From Bacillota bacterium (GTDB lineage: Bacteria > Bacillota_I > Bacilli_A > RFN20 > CAG-288): a DNA stretch of 64,000 nucleotides. Of the stretch, positions 16,761 to 25,496 are shown in pieces. The DNA is taken from positions 1 through 64,000 of the forward strand of contig JAEWSP010000028.1 of NCBI GenBank assembly GCA_023459795.1. The letters are read 5' to 3'. Each line of letters opens with the position of its first letter. Within the stretch, counting starts at the first letter, position 1. The notes below the pieces were generated by a model. That model saw only the letters and a program-made list of their open reading frames with translations. It was not told where the DNA came from and did not search any database. Position numbers and translations under genes: made by a program.

Positions 16761-18083
16761 CTACTTGATGATATCCATCCCCATATAAGGACGGAGGACT
16801 TCCGGAACAGTGATGGTTCCGTCTGCATTCTGATAGTTCTCGATAACAGCGGCGACCGTTCTTCCGACGGCGAGTCCGGAGCCGTTCAAGGTATGGACGA
16901 ATTCCGTCTTGCTGTCCGGAGTACGCTTGAAGCGGATGTTCATTCTTCTTGCCTGGTAGCTGGTATCGTTGGAGCAGGAAGAGATCTCCTTGTAGTTCGC
17001 GGTCTTCGGGACATAGAGGCCGTCTTTTTCTTCATAGTCGTTATAGGAAGGAAGCCAGACTTCGAGGTCGTAGCACTTGGCTGCGCTGAAGCCGACATCT
17101 CCGGTGGAAAGGCAGACTCTTCTGTACGGAAGCTTCAGAAGCTCCAGGATCTTCTCGGCTTCTTCCGTGAGGGATTCGAGTTCATCGAAGCTCTTCTCCG
17201 GGAGAACGAACTTGACGAGTTCGACCTTCTGGAACTGATGCTGACGGATGATACCTCTGGTATCTCTTCCGGCAGCTCCGGCTTCGGCACGGAAGCAGGA
17301 GGAATAACCGACGAACCACTTCGGAAGATCCTCTCCCTTGAGGATCTCATCCCGGTAGTAGTTGGTGACAGGGACCTCGGCGGTCGGAATCAGCCAGTAC
17401 TTTTCGCCGGTGTTGTCCGTCATATAAGCCTGGTCAGCAAACTTCGGCAGCTGTCCGGTTCCGGTAAGGGAGTCGGTGTTGACGACAAACGGAGGAAGAA
17501 CTTCCTTGAAGCCGGCCTTCGTATGGGTATCCAGCATGAAGGCGGAAAGAGCACGTTCCAGATGAGCGAAGGCACCGAGGTAGAAAGTGAACCGGGATCC
17601 GGTCACCTTGGCGGCACGGTCGAAATCGAAATATCCAAGCTTCTGGCCGATCTCCCAGTGGGAGGAAGGCTTGAAGGAGAAAGTAGTGGGCTTGCCCCAG
17701 TACTTGACCGGCTTGTTGAAGGAATCATCCGTTCCGATCGGGAGGGAATCATCCGGGATGTTCGGAGTCTTCAGCATCATCTCGTGGATGGCGTCATCCG
17801 TTTCGGCAAGTTCCTTGTCGAGCTTCGCCATCTCGTCCTTGTCGACGGAGATGGTCTTCAGGAGAGCGGCAGCTTCGTCGTTCTTGTGGGCGGCCTTGAG
17901 GGCGCCGATCTGCTTCGACATCGTATTCCGTTCTGCCTTCAGGGTTTCGCCCTTGACGATGCAGTTCTTTCTCTTCTCTTCCAGCTGTGGAAGCTCGCGG
18001 AGGTAGGAATAGTCGCCGTTTCTCGTATTCAGCTTTTTGATCACCTCTTCCAGGTGCTCACAGACATATTTGGTATCCAGCAT
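16761..18083 (-). CDS. serS: Seryl-tRNA synthetase
   Basis: Charges tRNA-Ser (and tRNA-Sec where present) with serine. The 440-residue protein is close to the usual 420-430. It has the N-terminal coiled-coil tRNA-binding arm (about 30-105) and a class II catalytic core: motif 2 with [20 protein letters not shown] and motif 3 with [16 protein letters not shown] and [10 protein letters not shown]. The reading frame is open to 18119, but the ATG at 18083 has AAGGAGAAGAACC before it and gives the family N-terminus MLDTKYV. No T-box is visible in the 61-base gap upstream. It lies 61 nt after the glycosyltransferase-like gene and may be read with it. Confidence 0.96.
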   Translation of the reverse strand: MLDTKYVCEHLEEVIKKLNTRNGDYSYLRELPQLEEKRKNCIVKGETLKAERNTMSKQIGALKAAHKNDEAAALLKTISVDKDEMAKLDKELAETDDAIHEMMLKTPNIPDDSLPIGTDDSFNKPVKYWGKPTTFSFKPSSHWEIGQKLGYFDFDRAAKVTGSRFTFYLGAFAHLERALSAFMLDTHTKAGFKEVLPPFVVNTDSLTGTGQLPKFADQAYMTDNTGEKYWLIPTAEVPVTNYYRDEILKGEDLPKWFVGYSSCFRAEAGAAGRDTRGIIRQHQFQKVELVKFVLPEKSFDELESLTEEAEKILELLKLPYRRVCLSTGDVGFSAAKCYDLEVWLPSYNDYEEKDGLYVPKTANYKEISSCSNDTSYQARRMNIRFKRTPDSKTEFVHTLNGSGLAVGRTVAAVIENYQNADGTITVPEVLRPYMGMDIIK

Positions 18084-18144
18084 GGTTCTTCTCCTTTGTG
18101 AATCTTTTCTATAATGCAAACGTCCGGATTATTGTAGCACTTCT

Positions 18145-19047
18145 CTATTTTCCCGGAAGGGTTCTCCCCTTCATATCCTTGACACCCATGATCTTCCTGT
18201 AGAAGACAGCGAAGTCATGGAGGATATCGATAGGACAATCCTTCTCCCAGGGTTTCTCCTCCTGATAGGAGTAGCCAAAGACAGGAACGTTTCTAGCCTT
18301 GAGGTCGAAGAGGAAATCCGGGTAGGTAAGGAAACTGGTTGTGAATATGCAGGCATCGATGCTTAGGAGTGCGGAATGGTAGAGTTCTTCCGGAAGAGCG
18401 TTCTCGAAGTGGATGTTCTCCGGATAGGTGAGGAATTCGAAGTACTTCATCTTCGTATATTCCCTGGCGGTAGGTCCGAAGAAGAGGAATTCCATCTCCG
18501 GGCAGAGCCTTGCCAGTCTTGTGAAGAGCTCGAGGGAGTCAATATCTGCGTAGCTTCCATAGGAGACAATCAGGGTCTTGTCCCGGGGAATCTGATAGAA
18601 GCGGCGGAAGGAGGCTTTCTCGGAAGGAAGGAGAGTGTCGTTATCAAACGTCGGCAGGGGATCCAGGTAACGGACTTTGGGATTCTTCATCTGGCTTTGG
18701 AGGAAATCCTCCTGGGCCTTGGAATAGATCAGAAGTTCGTCGGCATTCCGGTATGCCTGCAAGGCATTCTGGGAAAGCGAAATCTGTCCTTTCCGGGAAA
18801 CCAGGTAGTCTTCCACTTCGCTTGCGGCAAGGATCAGGACCTTTGCCTTTGGCGCAATCCTAGTCTGCCAGGCGAAGAAGTCCATGCCGCTCCCGGCGAT
18901 GATCGTCGAAAGGAACGGGTCCGTGCAATCCAAGGTATAGCTTATCCCGAGGCTTTCCAGTCTCCGGATTAGGTTCTTCTTGGCGATATACCGCATGGTC
19001 TTGTCCCAGGCAAAGGGATCGAAAGCCAGTCCTACTTTTGTTTCCAT
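18145..19047 (-). CDS. Glycosyltransferase-like protein (GT-B fold)
   Basis: A 300-residue cytoplasmic protein that looks like a two-domain GT-B glycosyltransferase. The N-terminal half has a Rossmann-like series ending in KAKVLILAASEVEDYL (about 68-83). The C-terminal half contains TLIVSYGSYADIDSLELF and PEMEFLFFGPTA, the strand-helix pattern of nucleotide-sugar binding domains, and a later ENALPEELYHSALLSIDACIF stretch typical of the family. There is no clear EX7E motif. A lipid or capsule glycosyl transfer role is possible. It lies between gyrA and serS, an unusual place. Its ATG follows a strong hairpin by 6 nt and has no exposed ribosome site. Confidence 0.6.
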   Translation of the reverse strand: METKVGLAFDPFAWDKTMRYIAKKNLIRRLESLGISYTLDCTDPFLSTIIAGSGMDFFAWQTRIAPKAKVLILAASEVEDYLVSRKGQISLSQNALQAYRNADELLIYSKAQEDFLQSQMKNPKVRYLDPLPTFDNDTLLPSEKASFRRFYQIPRDKTLIVSYGSYADIDSLELFTRLARLCPEMEFLFFGPTAREYTKMKYFEFLTYPENIHFENALPEELYHSALLSIDACIFTTSFLTYPDFLFDLKARNVPVFGYSYQEEKPWEKDCPIDILHDFAVFYRKIMGVKDMKGRTLPGK

Positions 19048-19053
19048 AATCCG

Positions 19054-19080
19054 GGGAGAAGAGGCAATGCCTCTTCTCCC
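19054..19080 (-). promoter_or_regulatory. Stable hairpin between gyrA and the downstream start codon
   Basis: A 12-bp stem with a 3-base loop (GGGAGAAGAGGC, loop ATT, then its complement). On the minus strand no T run follows, so it is not a standard terminator. The only purine-rich ribosome-site-like sequence before the next gene (GGGAG, GAGG) lies in its 5' arm and would be hidden when folded. Confidence 0.5.
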
Positions 19081-19087
19081 TTATTTG

Positions 19088-21796
19088 CTATTCTCCGTCG
19101 TCGCCCGGATTTTCGTTCTGGGCGCGGGAGAGCAGTTCCTTCATTGCCTTATCGTCATCTTCCTTTTCTTCTTCCTTCAAGGCATCGGACACAGTCTCTT
19201 CGACAGCCGGCTTAGTTGCCTCATACTCACTTGCACTCGGCAAGATGGAGCAGGAGGAAATGGTCTCCTTATCGCGTAAAGTCATGACCTTGACACCGAT
19301 TGTATTACGAGACGTTTCGTTGATCTGAGTAAGAGAGGTTCTTAAGGTCGTTCCGAGGTTTGTGATGATGATGATATCTTCGTCTCCATGGACCGTACGG
19401 ATAAGGATCAAAGCGCCGTTCTTATCGCTTTCCTTGATGGTGCGGACACCCTTTCCGCCACGGTTGGTGAGCCGGTATTCTGTACCGTCGGTGATCTTTC
19501 CGTATCCGTTCTCGCTTAAGGAGAAGATCTTGCTTCCTTCGACGGAGGTGACGACACCGACAATGTTGCTCTTATCATCAAGGTCCATGCCCTTGACGCC
19601 GCTTGCGGTTCTCCCCATCGAACGGACGCAGTCTTCCTTGAAGGAGCAGACAAGTCCTTCTGTCGAACCGAGGGAAACGATGGCATTTCCGTTCGTGTTC
19701 TTGACGTCCAGGAGCTCGTCTCCTTCTCTTAAGGAGATAGCGATCTTACCGGCAGAATAGATGCTCTCGAATTCCTTCGCAAGAGTTCTCTTGACGACAC
19801 CCTTCTTCGTTGCGAAGAAGAGATAGGAGTTCTCTCCGTAGTCATCCATCGAGATGATGGAGTTGATCTTCTCGCCTTCCTGGAGCTGGAGGAAGTTGAC
19901 GGCCGGGATACCTTTCGAGGTTCTCGATCCTTCCTGGATCTGATATCCGCGGCAGTGGTAGACACGTCCGGTGTTCGTGAAGAACAGGACATCGGTCTTG
20001 GTCATGGAGTGGCGCAGGATCTCGACTTCGTCGTCGGTCTTGGTATCCATTCCCTTGACGCCGATTCCACCTCTGTTCTGGAGACGGAATTCACTAGGAT
20101 CCACTCTCTTGATGTATCCCGACTTCGTCAGGATGATGAGGATTTCCTTGTTCGGAATCATATCTTCGTCGCTTTCGTCATAGTCGACATCGGAGATTTC
20201 CGTTCTTCTTGCATCTCCGAACTTGTTCTTGATCTCTTCCAGTTCCTGGATGAGGGTCTCTTCGAGGACCTTTCTATCGGCAAGGATCTGGTTGTACTTC
20301 TCGCAGTCCTTCTCCAAACCGGTCTTCTCATCCACATACTTCTGGTATTCGAGTCCGGTGAGCTTCCTTAACGTCATGTCGAGGATTGCCTTGCACTGGA
20401 TATCGTCCAGGTGGAATCTTTCTTCCAGACGTCTGGTGGCTTCTTCGTTGTTGCTGGAGGAGCGGATGATGTGGATGGCTTCATCGATCGCATCCGTGAT
20501 GGCGATGATACCATCCAGGATGTGGATTCTGTCCGTTGCCTTCTTCAGGTTGTACTGGGTTCTCTTGGTGATGATCTCTTCCTGGAACTTGATATAGATA
20601 TCCAGTGCCTGACGCATGGAAAGGACCTTCGGAGTTCCGTTGTCGAGAGCGAGCATGTTGACAGCGAAGTTGGACTGGAGGGAGGTGTAGTGGAAAAGCC
20701 TGTTGAGGACGATATCGACGATAGCTCCCTTCTTCAGGGTGACGACGAAATGGGTACCCATTCTCTCGCTGGAGTAATCGGCGACGGCGGCGATTCCCTG
20801 GATGGTCTTGTTATCGGAAAGCTCGGCGATATGCTTCGCGAGCTCTCTCTTGTTGACCATATAAGGAAGTTCCGTGAAGACGATCTCGCTGTGGTTTCCC
20901 TTGTCATCGACATGATACTTGGCACGGACCTTGACGGAACCTTTTCCGGTTTCGAAATAGTGGCGGATTCCGCTCCGTCCCATGATGATTCCGCCTCCCG
21001 GGAAGTCCGGGCCCTTGATGATATTCATGAGTCCGAGAGTATCCAGCTCCGGATTCTTGATGATTTCTTCGACAGCACTTACCGTTTCGACAAGGTTATG
21101 CGGAGGGATGCTGGTTGCCATACCGACGGCAATACCGCTGGTTTCGTTGCATAAGAGGTTCGGGAAACGGGAAGGGAGTACAGTCGGTTCCTGGCCTTCC
21201 GAATCGTAGGTATCGGCAAAAGGAACGGTGCCCTTTTCGATATCCCGGCACATTTCCAGGGAGATCTTGGCAAGACGGGCTTCCGTGTAACGGCTGGCAG
21301 CCGGTTCATCGCCGTCCGGGGAACCGAAGTTTCCGTGTCCCTGTACAAGCGGATAACGCATTGCGAAGTGCTGGGCAAGACGGCACATAGCAAGATAGAT
21401 GGCGGAATCGCCGTGCGGGTGGTATTTGCCCATGACGTCGCCGACGATACGGGCCGACTTCTTGAACGGCTTGTCCGGCATGACGCCCATGTTGTACATG
21501 TCGAAGATGATTCTTCTCTGAACCGGCTTCATGCCGTCTCTTGCATCCGGGACGGAACGGGAGGTCAAAGTGGAAACGGCGTAATCGAGGAAGCTGTCCT
21601 TGATCTCCTTAGCGAATTCATCCTTGGAGACACCGGAAACGATGCCTTCCTGAAGGCCTTCCAGACCTGCTCCGGTAATCTTACCGGAATCCGGGTTTAC
21701 CGGTTCTTCTTTTCCGTTTTCTTCTTCGCCGTCTTTCTTCTCTTCTTCGTCTTCTTCCGGAGCATCTCCGGGTTTTAGCTTGTTATCGTCTTCCAT
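19088..21796 (-). CDS. gyrA: DNA gyrase subunit A
   Basis: Breaks and rejoins DNA during negative supercoiling as A2B2 with GyrB. The 902-residue product has an acidic N-terminal extension (about 1-55) before the conserved KEIKDSFLDYAVSTLTSRSVPDARDG. The catalytic tyrosine is Y170 (ASRYTEARL). The quinolone region reads HPHGDSAIYLAMCRL: S131 matches E. coli Ser83, but L135 stands where Asp87/Glu is usual. The C-terminal beta-pinwheel holds the RGG boxes NRGGIGVKG and NRGGKGVRT, and an acidic tail follows. It lies 14 nt after gyrB. The GyrA reading rather than ParC follows from the gyrB-gyrA order and the RGGKG-type box. Confidence 0.95.
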   Translation of the reverse strand: MEDDNKLKPGDAPEEDEEEKKDGEEENGKEEPVNPDSGKITGAGLEGLQEGIVSGVSKDEFAKEIKDSFLDYAVSTLTSRSVPDARDGMKPVQRRIIFDMYNMGVMPDKPFKKSARIVGDVMGKYHPHGDSAIYLAMCRLAQHFAMRYPLVQGHGNFGSPDGDEPAASRYTEARLAKISLEMCRDIEKGTVPFADTYDSEGQEPTVLPSRFPNLLCNETSGIAVGMATSIPPHNLVETVSAVEEIIKNPELDTLGLMNIIKGPDFPGGGIIMGRSGIRHYFETGKGSVKVRAKYHVDDKGNHSEIVFTELPYMVNKRELAKHIAELSDNKTIQGIAAVADYSSERMGTHFVVTLKKGAIVDIVLNRLFHYTSLQSNFAVNMLALDNGTPKVLSMRQALDIYIKFQEEIITKRTQYNLKKATDRIHILDGIIAITDAIDEAIHIIRSSSNNEEATRRLEERFHLDDIQCKAILDMTLRKLTGLEYQKYVDEKTGLEKDCEKYNQILADRKVLEETLIQELEEIKNKFGDARRTEISDVDYDESDEDMIPNKEILIILTKSGYIKRVDPSEFRLQNRGGIGVKGMDTKTDDEVEILRHSMTKTDVLFFTNTGRVYHCRGYQIQEGSRTSKGIPAVNFLQLQEGEKINSIISMDDYGENSYLFFATKKGVVKRTLAKEFESIYSAGKIAISLREGDELLDVKNTNGNAIVSLGSTEGLVCSFKEDCVRSMGRTASGVKGMDLDDKSNIVGVVTSVEGSKIFSLSENGYGKITDGTEYRLTNRGGKGVRTIKESDKNGALILIRTVHGDEDIIIITNLGTTLRTSLTQINETSRNTIGVKVMTLRDKETISSCSILPSASEYEATKPAVEETVSDALKEEEKEDDDKAMKELLSRAQNENPGDDGE

Positions 21797-21810
21797 GGTT
21801 TGGCTCCTTT

Positions 21811-24015
21811 CTAGATATCCAGGTTCTTAACGAACTTGGCGTTGGCCGTGATGAAGTCTTTACGGGGCTCGACGTTTTCGCCCATCAGGTTGATGAGGGA
21901 ATCGTTTGCAGCCTCGGCATCTTCAATCGATACCTGGAGCATACGGCGATGGTTCTGGTCCATAGTCGTCTCCTCCAGCTGGGAAGGATCCATTTCACCT
22001 AGACCCTTATACCGCTGCAAGGCATATCTGGCGTTTAACGGAAGATGGCTCTTGATGCCTTCCAGCTCCTCATCGTTGAAGGCGTAGTAGTGATGTCCCT
22101 GGTAGGTAAGCCTGTAAAGCGGAGGCTGGGCGATATAGAGGTGGCCTTCTTCGACGAGCGGCTTCATGAAGCGGTAGAAGAAAGTCATAAGCAGGATTCG
22201 GATATGGGAGCCATCGACATCGGCATCGGTCATGATGACGACCTTGTTGTAACGGATCTTGCTGACATCGAAGCTGTCTCCCTGTCCGGCACCGATTGCC
22301 GTGACCATATTGTAGATTTCAGCGTTCTTCTCGATACGGGAGGCCTGTGCCTTCTCGATGTTGAGAATCTTGCCGCGGAGAGGAAGGATGGCCTGCGTAT
22401 TGGCATCTCTTCCCTGGACGGCGGAGCCGCCTGCGGAGTTTCCTTCGACGATGAAGAGCTCACGGACAGTCGGATCCTTGGAGACGCAGTCGGTCAGCTT
22501 GTCCGGCATGCCGCTTCCGGCAGAGAGATGGCCGTTGGTTAACTCCTTTGCCCTTTCGGCAGCCTTTCTTCCCTTGAAGGCAAGGGTGACCCGGTCATAC
22601 CAAGCCTTTCCTTCCTTTGGATGCTCGAGAAGATATTCCTTGAGGAAGTCTCCGACGATGGAGGAGACAACCTTTCTGACTTCGTCGTTTCCTAGCTTAT
22701 CCTTGACCTGTCCTTCGTACTGCGGATTGCTGTGCTTGACGGAGAGGATGACGGTGAGTCCTTCCAGGCAGTCTTCGGAACGGTAGTTCTCGTCCTTGTC
22801 CTTGATCCAGCCCTTGGCACGGAAGTAGGCGTTGAGCTCTCTTCCGATGGCAAGACGGAAACCTTCTTCGTGGGTTCCGCCGCCCATGGTGCGGATGTTG
22901 TTGCAGAAAGAGTTCATGTTGAGGAACTGGCCCTTGGTCGGCTGCATGGCGCATTCGACGACGACTGTCGTCGGCTTGGTCGTCAGTCCGCCGGTATTGA
23001 CCTGGGATTCTCCACGTATTTCCAGGATGTCATCGAAGACGCGGTCACGGCTTTCGTTGATAAAGGCGACGTATTCCTTGATGCCGCCTTCGAAGCAGTA
23101 GTGGGAATGGTGCGGGTTATCCGGATCTCTCTTATCGTCGAGAGTCATATCCAGGCCTCTGGTCAGATAGGCCGTCTGTCTTATATAGCTATCGATTGTG
23201 GAGAAGTCAAAAGTAGTGGTTTCCTTGAAAATAAGCGGATCCGGCGTGAATTCGACGCTGGTTCCGGTCTTTTCGGCCGGGCAGTCTCCGGTGACCTTAA
23301 GGCCCGGGGCAACTGTCTTTCCGCCATTGATGAAATCAATCTCATGGATTTTGCTTTCCCGGCAGACGACGACCTTGACGGAAGTGCTTAAGGCATTGAC
23401 GGCTTTGACACCGATGCCGTGGAGACCACCGGAGATCTTGTATCCGGTCTTGTCGTTGAACTTTCCGCCGGCATGGAGGATGGTATAAACGGTTTCGACG
23501 GTGCTGACACCGGTCTGCTTGTTGATATCGCAAGGAATACCTCTGCCGTCATCCTCGACGAGGACGCGGTTGACCGGGTTATCCTTGGTTCCGGGAAGAA
23601 GAGTCACATGGATGTGCTTGCAGTATCCGGCAAGAGCTTCGTCGATGCCGTTATCGACGGCCTCTCTTACGAGATGATGAAGGCCTTTCGAGGAGGTTGT
23701 GCCGATATACATGCCAGGGCGCTGACGGACGGCTTCCAGGCCCTGAAGGATCTCGATATCTGCACCGGTGTAGCTTTCCTTGGCCTTCATGGCCGTTTCT
23801 TCCTGGTGTTCGGAAAGTTCGACGTGGGAGACATGCTCCTCGTCAAAGCTCTCTGTAGCGAGCTTCTCCGGCTTGATTGCGGCTTCCGGAGCGGGGGCCT
23901 TGACAGAACCTTCGTCCTTGGCAACACGTTCTACCTTGGCCTTCTGGCGGGCCGTTTCGGCTGCCAGTGTCTTGTCATCCTTGCTCAGCAGTGTTTTTTC
24001 TTTGTTTTCTTCCAT
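21811..24015 (-). CDS. gyrB: DNA gyrase subunit B
   Basis: ATPase subunit of gyrase. The 734-residue product carries an N-terminal extension of about 80 charged residues, so the GHKL ATPase domain begins near residue 85 (ADIEILQGLEAVRQRPGMYIG) with REAVDNGIDEALAG as the Mg/ATP site. The TOPRIM domain has EGNSAGGSA, with Asn where EGDSAGGSA is usual, and DADVDGSHI. The C-terminus ends EPRKDFITANAKFVKNLDI, the normal gyrase end. GGAGGAATTAACC precedes the ATG at 24015, only 2 nt after the recF stop, so the ribosome site lies inside recF. Confidence 0.96.
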   Translation of the reverse strand: MEENKEKTLLSKDDKTLAAETARQKAKVERVAKDEGSVKAPAPEAAIKPEKLATESFDEEHVSHVELSEHQEETAMKAKESYTGADIEILQGLEAVRQRPGMYIGTTSSKGLHHLVREAVDNGIDEALAGYCKHIHVTLLPGTKDNPVNRVLVEDDGRGIPCDINKQTGVSTVETVYTILHAGGKFNDKTGYKISGGLHGIGVKAVNALSTSVKVVVCRESKIHEIDFINGGKTVAPGLKVTGDCPAEKTGTSVEFTPDPLIFKETTTFDFSTIDSYIRQTAYLTRGLDMTLDDKRDPDNPHHSHYCFEGGIKEYVAFINESRDRVFDDILEIRGESQVNTGGLTTKPTTVVVECAMQPTKGQFLNMNSFCNNIRTMGGGTHEEGFRLAIGRELNAYFRAKGWIKDKDENYRSEDCLEGLTVILSVKHSNPQYEGQVKDKLGNDEVRKVVSSIVGDFLKEYLLEHPKEGKAWYDRVTLAFKGRKAAERAKELTNGHLSAGSGMPDKLTDCVSKDPTVRELFIVEGNSAGGSAVQGRDANTQAILPLRGKILNIEKAQASRIEKNAEIYNMVTAIGAGQGDSFDVSKIRYNKVVIMTDADVDGSHIRILLMTFFYRFMKPLVEEGHLYIAQPPLYRLTYQGHHYYAFNDEELEGIKSHLPLNARYALQRYKGLGEMDPSQLEETTMDQNHRRMLQVSIEDAEAANDSLINLMGENVEPRKDFITANAKFVKNLDI

Positions 24016-24017
24016 GG

Positions 24018-25109
24018 TTAATTCCTCCTTGTCAGACTGTCGGAAACAGATTCATAAACGGTATAGTCCTTAGCATCCTTTGGAATCCGGGCACCTGTCA
24101 GGAAGACCTGACCGGAAGTGGCTACGGCTCTAAAGAGATTGGCCTGTCTCTTGTCGTCCAGATCGCTTGCCACATCATCCAGAAGGAGAATAGGCTCAAC
24201 CCCGAGCTTCTTCTTGTAAAGGTCCCGGATGCCTAGACGGAGGCTTAAGGAAGCAAGGCGGTTCTCGCCTTGGCTTCCGAAGAGGCTTACGTCTTTTCCA
24301 TCCAGACACGCCTTGAGATCGTCTCTATGAGGACCGATCAGGGTAGTCAGACGGAGGTTTTCCAGAGACTGGTTTGAATCGAACAAGGAAGCAGCCTCTT
24401 TGCGGAAGCTCTCCTCGTCGTCGGATAGCGGGCAGTTCGTATGGTAGGAGAGAAGAAGGTGATGCTCTTCCCCGAAGAGTGCTGTGTAGTAGCTCTCCGC
24501 AAGGGAAGACAACTCTTTGACAATGCTCTTCCGGTCCATGACGATTCTGTAGGAGAGGGAGATGAGCTGATTCCGGTATACTTTGACGATATCGGAATCA
24601 TAATGCTTGGAAAGAGCCTGGTTTCTTTCCCGGAGAAGCTTCTTGTAGCGGGAAAGGGAATAGAGGTAGCTGGTGGATAGCTGGCTTCCGACTTCATCCA
24701 GGAGCTTTCTCTTCTCGGCTGGCTCTTCCTTGTAGAAGAAGGCCATTTCGGGATCGTAGATAACAGCCAGAAGCTTTCCTAGGACTTTGGATAAAGAAGG
24801 AAGTTCTTTATCGTCATAGGCGAAGGACTTGGCTTCCGGGGAGATAACACCGGAGAGGGTGTGGTCCTTTCCGTCTCTTTCGTCGTTCAGGCGAAGAAAG
24901 ACGGAAGCTTCTTTGCTGTCTTTCCGAATAAGGGAGTTGTCTGCCGTCTTCCGGAAGCTCCTCCCCAAGGTCAGATAGAAGATTGCTTCGATGAAGTTGG
25001 TTTTTCCGACGCCGTTTGCTCCGGAGATGAAGATCTTCGAAGAATCAAGCGGCAGATCCAGCTTCTGGTAGTTCCGGAAATCCTGTAAGACTACTTCTTT
25101 GACGAACAT
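24018..25109 (-). CDS. recF: DNA replication and repair protein RecF
   Basis: SMC-like ATPase that helps load RecA at gaps with RecO and RecR. The 363-residue product has the Walker A motif GANGVGKT (30-37) within the family phrase FISGANGVGKTNFIEAI, the signature SQGENRLASLSL (about 281-292; SQGQQR is usual) and Walker B ILLLDDVASDLD. It overlaps yaaA by 19 nt and precedes gyrB by 2 nt. This is the canonical yaaA-recF-gyrB-gyrA block, but without dnaA-dnaN in front. Confidence 0.95.
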   Translation of the reverse strand: MFVKEVVLQDFRNYQKLDLPLDSSKIFISGANGVGKTNFIEAIFYLTLGRSFRKTADNSLIRKDSKEASVFLRLNDERDGKDHTLSGVISPEAKSFAYDDKELPSLSKVLGKLLAVIYDPEMAFFYKEEPAEKRKLLDEVGSQLSTSYLYSLSRYKKLLRERNQALSKHYDSDIVKVYRNQLISLSYRIVMDRKSIVKELSSLAESYYTALFGEEHHLLLSYHTNCPLSDDEESFRKEAASLFDSNQSLENLRLTTLIGPHRDDLKACLDGKDVSLFGSQGENRLASLSLRLGIRDLYKKKLGVEPILLLDDVASDLDDKRQANLFRAVATSGQVFLTGARIPKDAKDYTVYESVSDSLTRRN

Positions 25110-25318
25110 ACGGAATAAGTAACCCCGTCGATGACGATGCTGTTGCCGTCCCTTAATTTTCTCCCCCGGCGGTTTTCCTTGACGCCGTCAACGGCGATGT
25201 CGTGGGTTGTGACAAAGAGCTTTTCTTCGCCTCCCGTGTGAATGAGATGGAAGTGCTTGAGAAGCTGCCCTAAGGTCACATAATCCGTATCGATCGCCAT
25301 CACGTTCTGGTTCTCCAT
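25091..25318 (-). CDS. yaaA: S4 domain protein YaaA
   Basis: Small RNA-binding S4-domain protein that commonly lies just before recF in Bacillota. The 75-residue product has the S4 pattern (YVTLGQLLKHFHLIHTGGEEK, then VDGVKENRRGRKLRDGNSI). Its role is not settled; ribosome or tRNA binding has been suggested for the family. It is the first gene of the operon. GGAGGTTTTC precedes the ATG. Where dnaN would be expected, there is a short AT-rich gap and the tail of another transcription unit. Confidence 0.88.
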   Translation of the reverse strand: MENQNVMAIDTDYVTLGQLLKHFHLIHTGGEEKLFVTTHDIAVDGVKENRRGRKLRDGNSIVIDGVTYSVCSSKK

Positions 25319-25440
25319 GAGAAAACCTCCTTTGGACGAAAAAACTGACCCCTTTATTATATATATTTATATATATAACTTCTATATAAAATTTACCTAA
25401 ATATAAGCACTTTTTGGTTTTTGGCTGCCGGGCTTTCTTC
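25319..25440 (-). promoter_or_regulatory. AT-rich upstream region of the yaaA-recF-gyrBA operon
   Basis: A stretch of about 55 bases (25353-25407) is almost pure A and T, with TATATA runs and an imperfect inverted repeat (TTTATATA ... TATATAAA). On the minus strand a TATAAT box (25355-25360) probably starts the operon. The composition would suit DNA that opens easily, but I see no cluster of DnaA boxes (TTATCCACA), so it cannot be called an origin. Confidence 0.45.
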
Positions 25441-25447
25441 TTCTCTG

Positions 25448-25471
25448 AAAAAAAGGAGGGCTTTGCCCTCC
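25448..25471 (-). terminator. Intrinsic terminator after the small membrane protein
   Basis: GGAGGGC (25455-25461) and GCCCTCC (25465-25471) form a 7-bp stem with a 3-base loop, followed on the minus strand by seven T. It ends the operon at 25497-27274. Confidence 0.88.
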
Positions 25472-25496
25472 CTCTAAAACCCTGAAAAAAGGTCCG

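Noticed and set aside
16761..18144. T-box leader before serS
   Set aside because: Only 61 bases separate it from the upstream gene, and no T-box motif or specifier hairpin is present.
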